DNA from: Mauremys mutica
Taxonomy: Eukaryota; Chordata; Testudines; Geoemydidae
Reading direction: 5' to 3'
Length of the DNA: 64,000 nt
NCBI RefSeq assembly: GCF_020497125.1
Contig: NC_059072.1
Coordinates: forward strand, 309,832,781 to 309,896,780
Program-made: the position numbers and the translations under genes
Notes under the pieces: generated by a model
What the model was told of the DNA's origin: nothing
What the model saw: the letters and a program-made list of their open reading frames with translations, nothing else
Databases searched by the model: none
Shown here: piece after piece, positions 32,245 to 43,959 of the stretch
Position numbering within the stretch: the first letter of the stretch is position 1
How the letters are laid out: each line of letters begins with the position of its first letter

Positions 32245-33670
32245 TGGATACAAATTCTTCTTACCTGGGATTTGACTCTCTCTCTCCAACTCCATGTCGG
32301 TTAGTCCTAATAGATAATTAACAAAGTATAACTTTCAAGTAATTTAAAACACAATTGGACAAAAGCACAAGACACTGTAGTATAAATGAAACAATCCTGC
32401 ATTTACAGAGGGATAGACTACATACCATCTCCAATTTCTAGGATTCAATCACTAGGAATATTATATTGTGTTTGGCTATCACAGAATACCATAGCTTGGT
32501 GTTACAATGGAAATGTACCAAATGGGTCATTAATATGACAGATACATATCAGAAAAGTGTAATTTTCTCCTTCACTCAAATGCATAGGTAAAGATTGGAA
32601 TGCCTTGAACAATGCCTATTGTTTGTTGTTTCCCTGATCTCATGCTGTTTATTAATCAACTACAATATAAACTCAGGGTGGAAAAAGGTCTGTTAGACAA
32701 AATGTAATTCAATAGCATCAGCAGCTCAAAGACTAGTGTGGTGTTAACTTGGCTTTGAAATTAACCTATCCGACGCAGCTCTTTGTAATTAAAGAATTTT
32801 AATTCATAACACTCTAAACCATTGCATTTGCCAGGCAAATGCCTGTATTTTCATTTCACAACAAAGCGCCTCACACAGTATAAGTTAGAACTAAACAAAT
32901 GCAGGTTTAATCAGGTAGAGCAGCATGTCAGAGACCTGTCTTGAAACAAGAGAATCTGGCACCTGAAGTGTGAACCACAGACAAGTCTCTGGGGATTGCA
33001 CATTCTCCCGCTTCAATCTTTCCCAAGCTGCTGGCGACAGTATCTTACCTGAAGCAGACTCTGCTTCCCAAATATATATAACAAACCCAACCTCGCCAAC
33101 ACAATACAAGAGCATTTTGAGTTAAATAATTTTCTAGATAGCATTCTCAAAAATGCAGCAGTTGGTACAGAATTTCATAACAAACAGATGCATAATGAAA
33201 AAATTTTAGGGTCTAGGAATAAGACATCTTTAGGATCCTTAAATGACTATATTCGACTCCAGTGAAACACATATAGAGCCATTGAGAGTGTGCAGATACT
33301 GTATATAGAGACAGGTGGGTGAAATTACATAAAGGCCACAGATTTACCACCCTGACACTTAAGACTATTCAGTTAGAGTGTGGAAAGAGACAGATGGCCT
33401 GCATTTGTGGATACACAGACTCCTACATTGACACTTGGAGGCTTCAGTTAGCCACTATTCCTAATTCCAGGCTAGAAAGCAGAGATGTGGATCAAATATG
33501 CCTTGTGTCAAAAATAAATACCCCCTGGTTTAGCAGATGTTGAGTAATTAGTGGGCTGTAATACATTTGGTGATAATGGTTACAGTCTATAAAGAGGAAT
33601 ACAACTAAATCCTGGATATGACTGAACACTCAGGATTTAAGGACAGGTAAGATCTAGTTCTTGATCCAGA
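32245..33670. other. No gene recognised
   Basis: This is anonymous AT-rich sequence. It holds no open frame above 75 codons and no recognised repeat. Confidence 0.4.
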
Positions 33671-33671
33671 C

Positions 33672-34085
33672 TCATACACTCATAGACTTTAAGGTCAGAA
33701 GGGACCATTATGTTCATCTAGTCTGACCTCCTGCACAATGCAGGCCACAGAATCTCACCCACCCACTTCTGTAACAAACCCTTAACCTATGTCTGAGTTA
33801 TTGAAGTCCTCAAATTGTGGTTTGAAGACCTCAAGCTGCAGAGAATCCTCCAGCAAGTGACCCATGCCCCATGCTGCAGAGGAAGGTGAAAAACCTCCAG
33901 GGCCTCTGCCAATCTGCCCTGGAGGAAAATTCCTTCCCGACCCCAAATATGGCGATCAGTTAAACCCTGAGACTCTGCAGAGTAGACCTGTCCCTAGTAT
34001 ACAGATTGCATTCATATTTCTCAGACACCTTCCAAGTGACCCCCTACTTCACCCTAGAAGCCATTTGACCATTTGGAGATATTGA
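33672..34085 (-). mobile_element. CR1 3' UTR copy
   Basis: On the plus strand the copy begins at the reversed terminal repeat CATACACTCATAGACT. It runs through AAGGTCAGAAGGGACCATTA, CATCTAGTCTGACCTCC, GCAAGTGACCCATGCC and CGACCCCAAATATGGCG. The inverted counterpart of the latter part appears at 41.86-41.98 kb. The copy is 5'-truncated with only UTR left. Confidence 0.8.
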
Positions 34086-34089
34086 CACA

Positions 34090-34905
34090 CACTCATACCC
34101 TGCCACAGTGAGGTCAGTCCCTCTGAAGGGCCAATGGCTGTTCAGCTCAGTTGTTGCTTTAAGGGTCTATAGGTAGGCCTGTAGCGTCTGTCAGGAAATT
34201 GGCTGGACTGCTAGAAAGCAAAGGAGTGAAAACAGCTTGAGAGACTGTGCTCCAGGAGTGGGAAACTAGAACGTAGCTCTTTTCAGTGGCAGGCTGGCTA
34301 CGTGCCAATTGGCACTGTCCGCTTTGTGCTTAGAATGAGATCCTGCTGCCCTCGGAAGACCACGGGGGGTTGTACCTCTGGGTTATCTCGTCTTGAAGAC
34401 ACAATTCAAAATGCAAGTGTCTGAAAGTGAGTGAGGTAAGCACCACAGACAGATGTGTTTTTATAAACATCAGTCATGTCATTCAGGAGGAACAGACACC
34501 TCCCAGCATTCTGAGGAGCGAAAATGCTGGAAAATCCCACAGCAAAGCCAAAACTGTCTGTCTCGCTAAAGGGTTTTATACTGCTGCCCATCACCAGAGT
34601 ACCTGAGAACTTTTCACCTAAAATCAAGAGCAATAATGAAGCCCCTAGTGGACTTTATGGGGTTTCTAGCATTTCTCTCTTTTGGGGCATAGTCATTTTC
34701 AAAGGTCACAGTGATAAAGTAGCATTCTGCTGTAGTGTCTGGTAAGTAGAGCAGAGTAAATAATTCAGAGAGCTTTTTATTTGATTACTCTCTCTCTTTT
34801 TTTTAGTTCTCTATCCACAAAACAGACCACAGTTTTCTTGAATTTATTATTTGAAATTATTCAACCAATTTTTTGCAAACTTTATAGCTTAAAAATTGGG
34901 GGTGA
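34090..34905. other. No gene recognised
   Basis: This is anonymous sequence. It has mutually overlapping short frames only. Confidence 0.4.
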
Positions 34906-34909
34906 AATC

Positions 34910-34970
34910 CTGCCTCCATTAACGTCAATGGGAGTTTTACCGTTGACTTCAATAGGACTGGGATTTCAGC
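34910..34970. repeat. Palindromic repeat (GTCAATGG stem)
   Basis: GGTGAAATCCTGCCTCCATT...GTCAATGG pairs with CCGTTGAC...CTGGGATTTCA around GAGTTTTA. It is a well-preserved hairpin of the family seen at 32.17 kb. Confidence 0.65.
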
Positions 34971-34974
34971 CTTG

Positions 34975-36725
34975 AATTTACAATTGGAACTGTGTTGCTT
35001 AGTTGTGATTGGTCACATGAGTCACATAGTATTCCTTCTGTTCCTTGAATGAATTGATATACCACTTATAATAGCCTTCTTGTGTGAAGGCTTAAGAAAG
35101 CAAAGCTAGAATTCACAGTCTGCACGCATTTGAGTGCACAAACTTAATATTTGCTTTCAGTAAGACTCTGTTCTGATAAAACTGAATTGCATGAACGCTT
35201 GTGGACATCAAAACCATGGGTGCAAACATGACTAAAGTGGAGTCATTTAAAAATAACTTTAAAAGTTCAAATATTTGTGGGAAATTATTTTGCCACATTC
35301 ACCCAGTTCTTCAGGTAATTGGGAGTCGTCTTAGATTGTTCAGAGGAAATATTTTTGAGACAAAGATTCATACTAGCTGCAGATCTTGAGCAAACTTTTC
35401 TCTAATGGCATTCTCCAGTTACAGCTGTACGGAAAATATTCTTATCTTTTTATCTGCAGTATTACATCAAATTTTCATACAATCCTAGAAACTGGAACTA
35501 AGAGAAACAAAACTTATCTCCTGTGGTTACTCTCCCTGCCAATTCATGATGGTTCCTGAAAGATATTCTCCATTCTTTTGTCCAGCTTGGTTTGCTAATT
35601 TGGGGTTGTGGGGAAGCAAAAACCATCTTTTGAATTTTTCAGGAAACAGAATCCCCACAAAATGAAATTGGATAGCTTCTCACAGCTCTAATTGCAACCA
35701 GTAGTTTCTTCCCTAGTGGAAGATAAATGTAACCCAAGGTGAAGAGGGGAGGAATTGAAATAAAAATAGTATTGGTAAACAAAGAAAACAAAAGCATATC
35801 AAATAAATAGATATTTCACGGACAGAACGTATATATTTAGTTTTTCTGTAAACTAGACATGGGAATGAAATAAAATCCATGGCCCAGAACAACCTTGACT
35901 GTGGACAGATTCAGATCTGAATCTACAATGGACAGAGGTCCTCTAACTGCAAGGGGCTGAAGTAAAACCACAGACCTAGACAAGCCTGAGCTTTGGGAAG
36001 CCCAGAACAGGCCTGATCTCTGAGGCTGAGGTCCAGCTTGACTGAATGAAACACTTAATGAAACAAAGAGTAGATTTCTTTCATTTACCACTTTGCTCAT
36101 TCAGAAAAGACTGAATTTCTACTTGTACTTGGCTTGAACATGGCTTGATCTTCCATCCTGATAGAGATCCATTCCAGAAAATAATCCTCTGAGCTATTAT
36201 GGACATGAATTATAAAATCTGAAGTACTCCAGGAGATGACCAAGAAAGAATTTCCATTTGGATGGTTTTTATTTTCCTAATAAGGAGCAGTTATCTTGTA
36301 CAGTAACTGCATAATCTCTTCTCAGATGATTACTTAAGGGAGAAAGAACTTGGATGAGATGAAAGTATTAGGTTTGCTAGATACATTTATTACTACTGCT
36401 GTTTTTGTTTCCATGAAGTTCAGTTCATTCCCCACAGTAAAGAATAGACTGACACTGGTTTTCTTGCCACCTTATATATTATGTAGATGTGCGTCAGTAG
36501 GTATTAATTTAGTAAAATGCTACATTAGTGAACAGTGGACTGATATAAACAGTTTGAAGAGATTTATTAAAGCTGACTATCCATGGGTCACACCTTACTG
36601 GAGTGTTTGGCTACAATATTAGATTATAGCAGGAAGAGAAAGAACCTCAGTGAGGTTTCCACCCCTTATTAATAAAGAATTTCTGTTTAATGTCCACCAT
36701 TGCAAGACACACAACCACTACTTTC
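34975..36725. other. No gene recognised
   Basis: This is anonymous sequence. A decayed AT-rich repeat may lie at 35.59-35.69 kb. The 87-90 codon frames at 35.8-36.6 kb have no domain. Confidence 0.35.
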
Positions 36726-36729
36726 TCAT

Positions 36730-36764
36730 GGTCCATTCTTGGATCAAGCCAAACTCCAAGCTGA
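36730..36764. repeat. 35-bp exact direct repeat, copy 1
   Basis: The 35 bases starting GGTCCATTCTTGGATC and ending CTCCAAGCTGA recur exactly at 37,488-37,522, in the same orientation and 758 bp away. Confidence 0.95.
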
Positions 36765-36899
36765 CATACAGAAAACTCTATCCAACCAAGAGGTAGAAGA
36801 ATTAGTGCAGCAGTACAACCACACACTAACTGCTGCCACAGGAACCAGGGTTGAAATGCATTCCTGTTCCCCATCATCCACATAGATTGCCATTATTCT

Positions 36900-37140
36900 C
36901 AGGAAAAGCAGGCCAGAAGAAAACTCGAGCACCGGTAGCAGACAACACAGCCTCTCCCTCTGTCAGGAGTGGCTCTAGCCATTGTGCTGGCCAAGGTTAA
37001 AAATGTTTTTACCCCTGAATTGGCTGAGTAAGAAAAAAAAACACGTGAGCGGGCACAGCAGTTCAGTGCCCCTGGAAGTTGGCACCCAGGGTAACTGCCC
37101 TGCTTGTCAGCCCATATAACCAGCTCTGCTCTCCGCAATG
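36900..37140. repeat. Dispersed repeat fragment (partner near 39.96 kb)
   Basis: GCACAGCAGTTCAGTGCCCC...AGTTGGCACCCAGGGTAACTG resembles GCACAGCAGTTTGGTATCCC...AATAGCACTCAGGGTAACTG at 39,963-40,012. This shows an interspersed family, probably a DNA-transposon relic, for which no termini were identified. Confidence 0.45.
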
Positions 37141-37459
37141 CAGGAAGCAGTGTCACATTCTGCAGAACTTTCCCATACCATAAACCACGCAGACTGCCAC
37201 CCCTCAATCCCAGAATCTCTTACTCTTTGTTTCACAGACAACCTCAACCAGTCTAGAATGGGTTCAGAGGCCAATAAGAACAGCAAACCTGCACTTTGAC
37301 GGGCTACTGTTTCAAATAGCAATACATCAAAGCACACTATGAAACTTTTAGTGCACTATAGCAGTGGCCACATGGCATGTCACTGCAAGGCAAGCTTGTG
37401 CACTGTAGATTCATACACTGGCTTGTCACACAATCTGTATGACAAGCCCGGAGTTGTTG

Positions 37460-37522
37460 TTTTTTTTTGGGGGGGGGGGGAGTGAAGGGTCCATTCTTGG
37501 ATCAAGCCAAACTCCAAGCTGA
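37460..37522. repeat. T9-G12 homopolymer junction and 35-bp repeat copy 2
   Basis: Nine T (37,460-37,468) pass straight into twelve G (37,469-37,480). Seven bases later comes the second copy of the 35-bp repeat (37,488-37,522). Confidence 0.9.
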
Positions 37523-37524
37523 TT

Positions 37525-38335
37525 CTGCAGTTGAACACCGTCTCCTGGGTCCTAGTGCCAGTCGTGTTCCCCTTAAAGGTGATTACCTAGATCAGATTGT
37601 AACTTTGTTTTATCAGATTATTTGGATCATTAAATAATCATAATTCTGGCCCAGTCATATTAGGTCAATTCCTGCTGTTGGGACTCCATGGGAATTTGGC
37701 TTGAATAAAGATGGAAATGTTCAGTATTTATCTAAAAAATTCTACTACAGCCTTCCTGAAAAGTAGGGACAATCCTCTCATTTTTCTTTTTCAAAAGGCT
37801 CCATTCTTTTCACCTTTTTGCTGACAACCCATGAGCCCCTGAGAACTTGGAATATTAATGGTGAAATTTGGCTGAAGGTTGAAATGAGAGGGCTTGCAGT
37901 GGGAGTAAGACATTTCATTTAAATGCTATGACACACTTCATTGTCTCTTTAAGGCCTTTAAAAAGGGCGGAGTGGGGAAGAGGAGGATGTGTATTCTTGG
38001 AAAGACCTGCTTGGAAATGCCTTTTCCTCAAAATAAGAAGACACCATGTTCATTTAACTGGCTGACGCACTCTGCAATTAGAAACTCCTAGACACAAGAT
38101 AATAACATAGCTGTAAGTCAAAACAGTCCTATGAGGCAGAAAAGCAGCACTTATTAATTAGTGTTATAATGAACCGTTGGGCCCGCTAGCAAACACATCC
38201 CCCTCTCATTGTGTTGAGTTTGACTGTTCCTTGTAGAGGCACTCCGTGCTGCTAACTTTTAGGTGCCCATTTAAGTTCACAATGAAAGGCAAACCTAAAA
38301 CAATGAAATGTTGCCCCAGTGTTTCGCTTGTGCAG
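37525..38335. other. No gene seen
   Basis: This is anonymous sequence. No repeat or coding feature was recognised. Confidence 0.4.
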
Positions 38336-38339
38336 GGAT

Positions 38340-38595
38340 CATCATTATTTAGATTGGGTTAGTGCCTAAAGGGCAAATCAGAGGCCAGGGCCCCACAGTG
38401 CTAGATATTGTTCAAACACATACGAAGACAGTCCCTGGCCCGAAGAGCTTGCAGTCTTAGACAAGAGACAGACAGATACAACAAACAGGGGAGCATAAGG
38501 TGTCACAATGAGACAAAACATGTCAGTTTTTGAAAAACTGTGGTCCCAGCACATCAGCTGCCTAATCACTGATATCCACTCTGTCATCTTCTTCC
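38340..38595 (+). mobile_element. L2/MIR-related ancient repeat
   Basis: GGGCCCCACAGTGCTAGATA, TTCAAACACATACGAAGAC, AGTCCCTGGCCCGAAGAGC and TTGCAGTCTTAGACAAGAG follow the order of a widespread amniote L2-derived repeat ('gtgctaggcactgtacaaacacat...cagtccctgccccaaagagcttacaatct'). The assignment rests on that remembered pattern. Confidence 0.5.
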
Positions 38596-38598
38596 TTC

Positions 38599-39302
38599 TG
38601 TGATGGGGCAAGGCCAGATGGCTACAGTAAAGTAGTGAGGAACAGGCATGTTAGCCACAGGCTAAACAAATCCCTGGTACCATGATAACCAAATGGCAGT
38701 TGCTCCAGGTTAATCAAGACACCTGTGGCCAATTAAGATCCTTCTAGAAGGCAGTGGAGCTAGCTAGATTGATTGGGACACCTGAAGCCAATCAAGGGCT
38801 GGCTGGAACTAGTTAAAAGCCCCCCAGTTAGTCAGTAAGGTCTGGGTGTCAGGAGTGAGCTGTGTTGGTGGGAGAATAAAGCAGGATGAAGCCATATCAG
38901 GTGTAAGAAAGGAGGCCCTGAGGTAAAGGTGAAGGAGATATTGAGTGGAGGCTGCTGTGGGGAAGTGGCCCAGGGAATTGTACATGTCCTATTTCCAAAA
39001 AGGCAGCTACCATAGCTGCTAATTTTAGAGTCCCTGGGCTGTAGCCTTTAGTAGAGGGTGGGCCTGGGCTCCCCCCTTCTCTCCCTGATTAATCACTGAG
39101 ACTGGGAGACAACAGAGACTGTGAGGGAGGATTTCTTCTCCTCACCTTCATTGTTGGCTTATGATGAAAATGGCTCAGTAAGTTGTGACCCTTGCCTCTA
39201 GAGAGAGAAGGGCTATGTTGAGGGTCACGGTGAGCCTCTGAGGCTAGCAAAATCTGCCAGGAAATGCAGGACCCATGGAGTCAAGGACAGAACTTTGTCA
39301 CA
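38599..39302 (+). mobile_element. Probable solo LTR
   Basis: The block starts TGTGATGGGGCAAGGCC and ends ACTTTGTCACA (TG...CA). It contains paired CCAAT-type elements (GGCCAATTAAG and GCCAATCAAGG, 38,728-38,800) followed by a TTAAAAGCCCC TATA-like segment (about 38,813), as in a U3 promoter. GAGAGAAGGGCTATG and CATGGAGTCAAGGACAG lie towards the 3' end. I associate it with a turtle retroelement LTR. No coding interior is adjacent. The flanking 5-mers (CCTTC and CTCCA) do not form a clean duplication. Confidence 0.5.
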
Positions 39303-39304
39303 CT

Positions 39305-40278
39305 CCACTGAACAAACTCAAAAGACCAAACCAAGCGATGCTTTTCATATAGGGACTAGTTCTGCAACATCTCTTACACTGTAAGCCCTACAGCCTCATC
39401 CTTTCATTTAAACCTTAAGCCATATTTAAGCTTGAATGTATTTGACTTTTCTAGGAGATCTGCTTTTCATCTTAGTGAATTCTCTGTGTTTAAAAAAAAT
39501 GGCTCTGAAAGCACAAGCAGTGAATATTATAAATAAAACTATTATGTACAACCACTTCCATTTTCCCCAATGTGAAATGCTGGTTCTGCTAATTAAGAGT
39601 TCTGGTATTTTTAAAAACAATTTTCAATATTTTGCATGTGCACAGATTTCCCCAAAATACTGAAAATGAACATAACAGGAATTTTGTAAGAACTCTGGGC
39701 ATTAAACTTTAGAGAAGAACACTTGGTGCAGACAGAGATCAAAACTGCTTTGGGACAGCTGGATTTGAGTCTGCGAGACAGAATCCAAATGTTACAAGCT
39801 CAGTTCAGCAGACATAAAGTGGCACTCTGATGGTGCTGTGAAAATGTCAGCGTGTTGTGCTTCAGTGTACACAAGATGGCCAAGAAGCCAACGCACAGCA
39901 GATGCAGGCAGGTGTGACCAGCCAACTGGAGCTAAATAAATAAATAAAGCAAGCAGCTAGGCAGCACAGCAGTTTGGTATCCCCTGGAAATAGCACTCAG
40001 GGTAACTGCTCTGCTCACCTGCTCCTAGAACTGGCCCTGGATGCAGGATGGATCACAGAACATCAGATCTGAATACAGCTTGTTTGCCGGATTTAGTGGG
40101 AAACACACTCAACCATGACTTTTTTCCTGGGTTCTTTCAAGTCAGACAGCTCTACTCATTGGGTGGGTTTTCCCCAAACTTCTCCTGTTCTTGTTAATGT
40201 ACTTTTGGGCTGTGGTTTACAAGTTTGTGCTTGATTGGTCAGGGATAACTTCAATCATTCATAATATCATTTATTCTA
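39305..40278. other. No gene recognised
   Basis: This is anonymous sequence. A short (AAAT)n run at 39,935-39,951 and the dispersed repeat partner at 39,963-40,012 are the only features. Confidence 0.4.
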
Positions 40279-40280
40279 AG

Positions 40281-40434
40281 TACACCTGTACCCCAATATA
40301 ACGCTGTCCTCGGGAGCCAAAAAATCGTACCGCATTATAGGTGAAACCGCGTTATATCAAACTTGCTTTGATCTGCTGGAGTGCTGCTTTACCGACATAT
40401 ATCCGAATTCATGTTATATCGGGGTAGAGGTGTA
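40281..40434. mobile_element. Tigger/pogo-like MITE with TA duplication
   Basis: The body is 40,283-40,432 (150 bp). Ends CACCTGTACCCCAATATAAC and, on the other strand, CACCTCTACCCCGATATAAC match at 18 of 20 positions, and TA flanks both sides. The interior contains CGGGAGCCAAAAAATC and GTGAAACCGCGTTATA. TA duplication and this interior fit the Tc1/mariner-pogo (Tigger-like) group. There is no transposase. Confidence 0.8.
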
Positions 40435-40639
40435 CAGCCATCTTGTTCATGTCTGAGCTTCCGAGTAAGAACTTAGATTGCAGGTTGGCTTCATTCCAAG
40501 ATGTCTCTATTGTTTCAAATTGTATATTCGAGGAGGAAAATAATATGATTAAATGAGATATGACTTTCACTATGTTCATCTCCACTAGTGTGCATCTTCT
40601 TTTTTGAGACAACTGATTTTTTTTTTAAGACAAAGGAAC

Positions 40640-41990
40640 CGCAGTAGATCTAATCTAGTTGGATTTCAGTAAGGCATTTGATACAGTTCCACATAGGAAA
40701 TTATTAGAAATGGGAGAAGATGGGGATTAATATGAGAATTGAAAGGTGGATAAGGAACTGGTTAAAGGGGAGACTACAACGGGTCATACCGAAAGGTGAA
40801 CTCTCAGGCTGGAGGGACGTTACTAGTGGAGTTCCTCAGGGACTGGTCTTGGGACCAATCTTATTTAACATTTTTATTATTGACCTTGGCACAAAAAGTA
40901 GGAGTGAGCTAATAAAATTTGCGACTGACACAAAGTTGGGAGGTGTTGCAAATACCAAGGAGGACTTGAATATCATACAAGAAGATCTGGATGACCTTGT
41001 AAACTGGCATAATAGAAATGGAATGAAATGTAATAGTGCAAAGTGCAATAGACTAACAACAAGAACTTTTGCTATAAGCTGGGGGACATATCAATTTGAA
41101 GCAACAGAGGAGAAAGTCCTGGGGTATTGGTTGATCACAGGATGAGTATGAGCTGTCAATGTGATGCAGCCGTGAAAAAAGGCTAATGCAGTCCTAGGAT
41201 GCATCAGGTGAGGTATTTCCTGTGGACAGGGAAGTGTTAGTAACATTATACAAGGCACTGGTGAGACCCCATCTGGAATACTGTGTGCAATGTGCAATTT
41301 TGGACTCCCATGTTTAAGAAAGATGAATTCAAACTGGAACAGGTGCCGAGAAAGGTTTTCCATTCCTTGCATCATCCTAGTAGCCTATCTTAGGAGAGGA
41401 GACTCAAAGAGCTTGGCTTGTTTAGCCTCATCAAAAGAAGGCTGAGGGGAGATATGATTGCTCTCTATAAATGTCAGAAGGATAAATGCCAGGGCAGGAG
41501 AGGAGTTATTTAAGTTAAGTGCCAATGTGGACACAAAAACAAATGGCTATAAACTGGCCATCAACAAGCTTAGGCTCAACATTAGGTGAAGGTTTCTAAC
41601 CATCAGATGAGTGAAGTTCTGGAACAGCCTTCCAAGGGGAACAGTGGGGGCAAAAAACTTAACTGGCTTCAATACTGACCTTGATAAGTTTATGGGGGGA
41701 ATGATGGAACAGCCTATAATGGCATGTGGCGCATCGGCAACTGCCAGTACCAAAATTCCCAACGGCCAGAAATGGGACACTAGATGGGGAGGGCTCTGAG
41801 TTACTTCAGAGAATTCTCTCCCGGGTATCTGCCTTGTGGGTCTTGCCCACATGCTCAGGGTCTAACTGATCGCCATATTTGGGGTTGGGAAGGAATTTCC
41901 CCCCCAAATCAGACTGGCAGAGATCCTGCAGGTTTTTCACCTTCCTCTGCAGCATGGGGCATGGGTCACTTGCAGGTTTGAACTGGTTTT
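40640..41990 (+). mobile_element. CR1 LINE remnant with RT and 3' UTR
   Basis: The plus strand encodes LDFSKAFDTVPHRK-like (about 40,663), GVPQGLVLGPILFNIF (40,830-40,878) and a mutated catalytic block KFATDTKLGGVAN (about 40,915). The C-terminal VLLTLYKALVRPHLEYC-like region (41,240-41,285), the [14 protein letters not shown] region (about 41,400) and FWNSLPRGTV (41,618-41,648) follow. A UTR comes next with CTGATCGCCATATTTGGGG and CAGCATGGGGCATGGGTCAC. Frameshifts and the FADD-to-FATD change show it is dead. It belongs to the CR1 subfamily whose tail is also at 33.7-34.1 kb, distinct from the 24.7-27.4 kb copy. Confidence 0.85.
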
Positions 41991-41994
41991 TCTC

Positions 41995-43380
41995 TTCTTG
42001 GGCTTGATCCTGCATTGCTGAACTCAGTAAGAGTTTTGCCACTGATTGAGGAACTTTAGAGTGTTTATGGCCTAGTGCTAGCAGCCATTTCAACTGTGCT
42101 CTTACACTCAAGTGCTGGGCACTTAATACAGGTGTCCTCTTCCTACTCCTCCTTCCTTTTTTTTTAAATCCTCTATTTCCATATAACTTCTCCATTCTTG
42201 CAGCTGGGTAAGTACCTAAAGGGAGAGATGACACATGCTCAGCGGAACATTCTGCTCTTTGACACACTGCAAATGTTTTATCTGCCAATTCCATACTTGT
42301 ACCAACCATGGAACTCCCACTGGTACTGAAGAAATTCTGCACAAAGCCTGAACAGACAGTAGTGGTGGACGTGCCATACAGGTTGTCACTACATATAAGT
42401 TCTTCACAAGGTGGATCACAGAGTAGAATTCAGCTGTAACGGAGAAAAAAATGCTGATTTAGGGCTCATTCTAACTCCTGTTAATGGAAATAATCCCACT
42501 GGCTTTAATCAGTGTTGTATGAGCTCCCTGGTTTTTGCTGTGACAGTCTGAATTTCAGTTCTTAAGGATTAAATCCTGATTTGTTGCAAGTTGGCATAGC
42601 TTCACTGACTTACCCCAGCTCAGGATCTGGCCCCTGGGAGGTGCTAGACTTATTTCACCACTGAATGAACTGATTAAAGATGAAAAACCACTGTGTAAAA
42701 TGTTCAAAGAAACCACGAGGTTAAATGTGACTCTAGTGCAGATGTGGAAACTCCAAAACAGCATTGTAAAAAGAGCTATTCATGATTAAATAGGGAGTGG
42801 GGGAGGAAAGGGTTTGTGGCATAGTCAATAAAAACTATTCTGAGTGTTCCCAAACAAGAGTGAGGCTAACCTAGAGAACTTTAAATTTTGATTTATAAAG
42901 TTTATTATTTTTCAATTTACATAATTACAGGAGTGATAAGTATGCAATTCTTCCACAGCACACATGCCGCTGTTGTTATAATTTTAATACTACTATATTT
43001 TTCTTGGGCGGTTTGCTACATTAAAATAGGGAAGAAAAATATCGGGGGTGATTTTACTTTTACAAGAAATGCAGTCAGGAAAAGACACTGTAGATTGTTT
43101 GCCTAAAGTACATGAGGCACAACCAGTGAAAGTGTTGAGATACTATGAAGATGGGAACCATATAAATACATAGAGAAAGTAAGTAATCTAGTCACTGGAT
43201 CAGAAACAACAAGGCCCTGATCCTGCAATGAACTGCACACAAGTGGGCCCATCCACTCACATAAAGCCCCATTCAAGCCACCAGTCATTTATATAGCTTT
43301 CATCTCAGGTCTAGTTGAAGATGGCTTTCTGCTCTGATGACTCAAGCAAGGGAAAGATACACAAAGGATACTCAAGAAAT
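41995..43380. other. No gene recognised
   Basis: This is anonymous sequence. A palindromic relic (AATCCTGATTTGTTGC to CAGGATCTGGCCCC) lies near 42,570-42,635. The 178-codon minus-strand frame at 41,806-42,342 overlaps the CR1 UTR and has no domain. Confidence 0.4.
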
Positions 43381-43381
43381 G

Positions 43382-43671
43382 GTAGTTAGCATAGGCACTG
43401 ACTTTCTAATGTGCTGGGGATGCTTCCCACCCAGCTCCAACCCAAGCCCTGCCCCCACTCCACCCCTTCCACCAAGGCCCTACCCCCGCCCCGCCTCTTC
43501 CAGCTCCCGCTCTGCCACCTCCCCGGAGCACGCCTCCTCCCCTCCCCTCCTCAGCGCCTCCTGCACGTCATGGAACAGCTGATCCAAGGCAGGTGGGAGG
43601 CGCTGGGGGGGAAGGGAAGGTGCTGCTAGGGGGAGAGGAGCACCTACGGAATTGGCGCCTATGGTAGTTAG
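43382..43671. mobile_element. hAT-type MITE with 8-bp TSD
   Basis: The body is 43,390-43,663 (274 bp), flanked on both sides by GTAGTTAG (43,382-43,389 and 43,664-43,671). The ends CATAGGCACTGA and, inverted, CATAGGCGCCAA match over their outer bases. The interior is C-rich, then G-rich, so it folds back. Its core is related to the centre of the element at 58,312-58,735. There is no transposase. Confidence 0.88.
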
Positions 43672-43817
43672 GCCCCAGTTCAGCAAACACAGATTTGCTT
43701 AACTTCACTACCAAATATATTGCGTTACTGTAGTTCAGATGAAAGTGACAAAAGCATGAATAAAATAGGGCAGATCATTATCCAGCAGAATGAGAACAAG
43801 TCCCCTAACCAATCAGA

Positions 43818-43958
43818 GAAGACAGACCTGAAGAAGACCTCTGTGGAGCTCAAACGTTTGTCTCTTTCACCAACAGAAGTTGGTCCAATAAAAGACCTCA
43901 CCCACCTTGTCTCACTCAGATCTCGGGACCAAGACAGCTACAGCAACACTGCAAACAG
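43818..43958 (+). mobile_element. Possible Penelope-like terminal repeat with hammerhead-like core
   Basis: CTGAAGA (43,828-43,834) is followed by a possible short stem (ACCTC-TGT-GGAGCT) and then CTCAAACG in place of the CGAAA of a hammerhead core. CCAACAGAAGTTGGTCCAAT, ACCTCACCCACCTTGTCTC and a GACAGCTACAGCAACACTGC end follow. The same distal sequence closes the fold-back at 60.74-60.95 kb. Penelope-like elements are known to carry hammerhead motifs in their terminal repeats. The assignment here is inferred. Confidence 0.4.
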
Positions 43959-43959
43959 T

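Noticed and set aside
36700..36885. 61-codon frame (HGPFLDQAKLQADIQKTL...) as a LINE or retrogene piece
   Set aside because: The resemblance to LINE endonuclease-region phrases is weak, there is no second block, and its start lies in the 35-bp repeat.
41806..42342. 178-codon minus-strand frame
   Set aside because: It overlaps the CR1 3' UTR on the opposite strand and has no domain.
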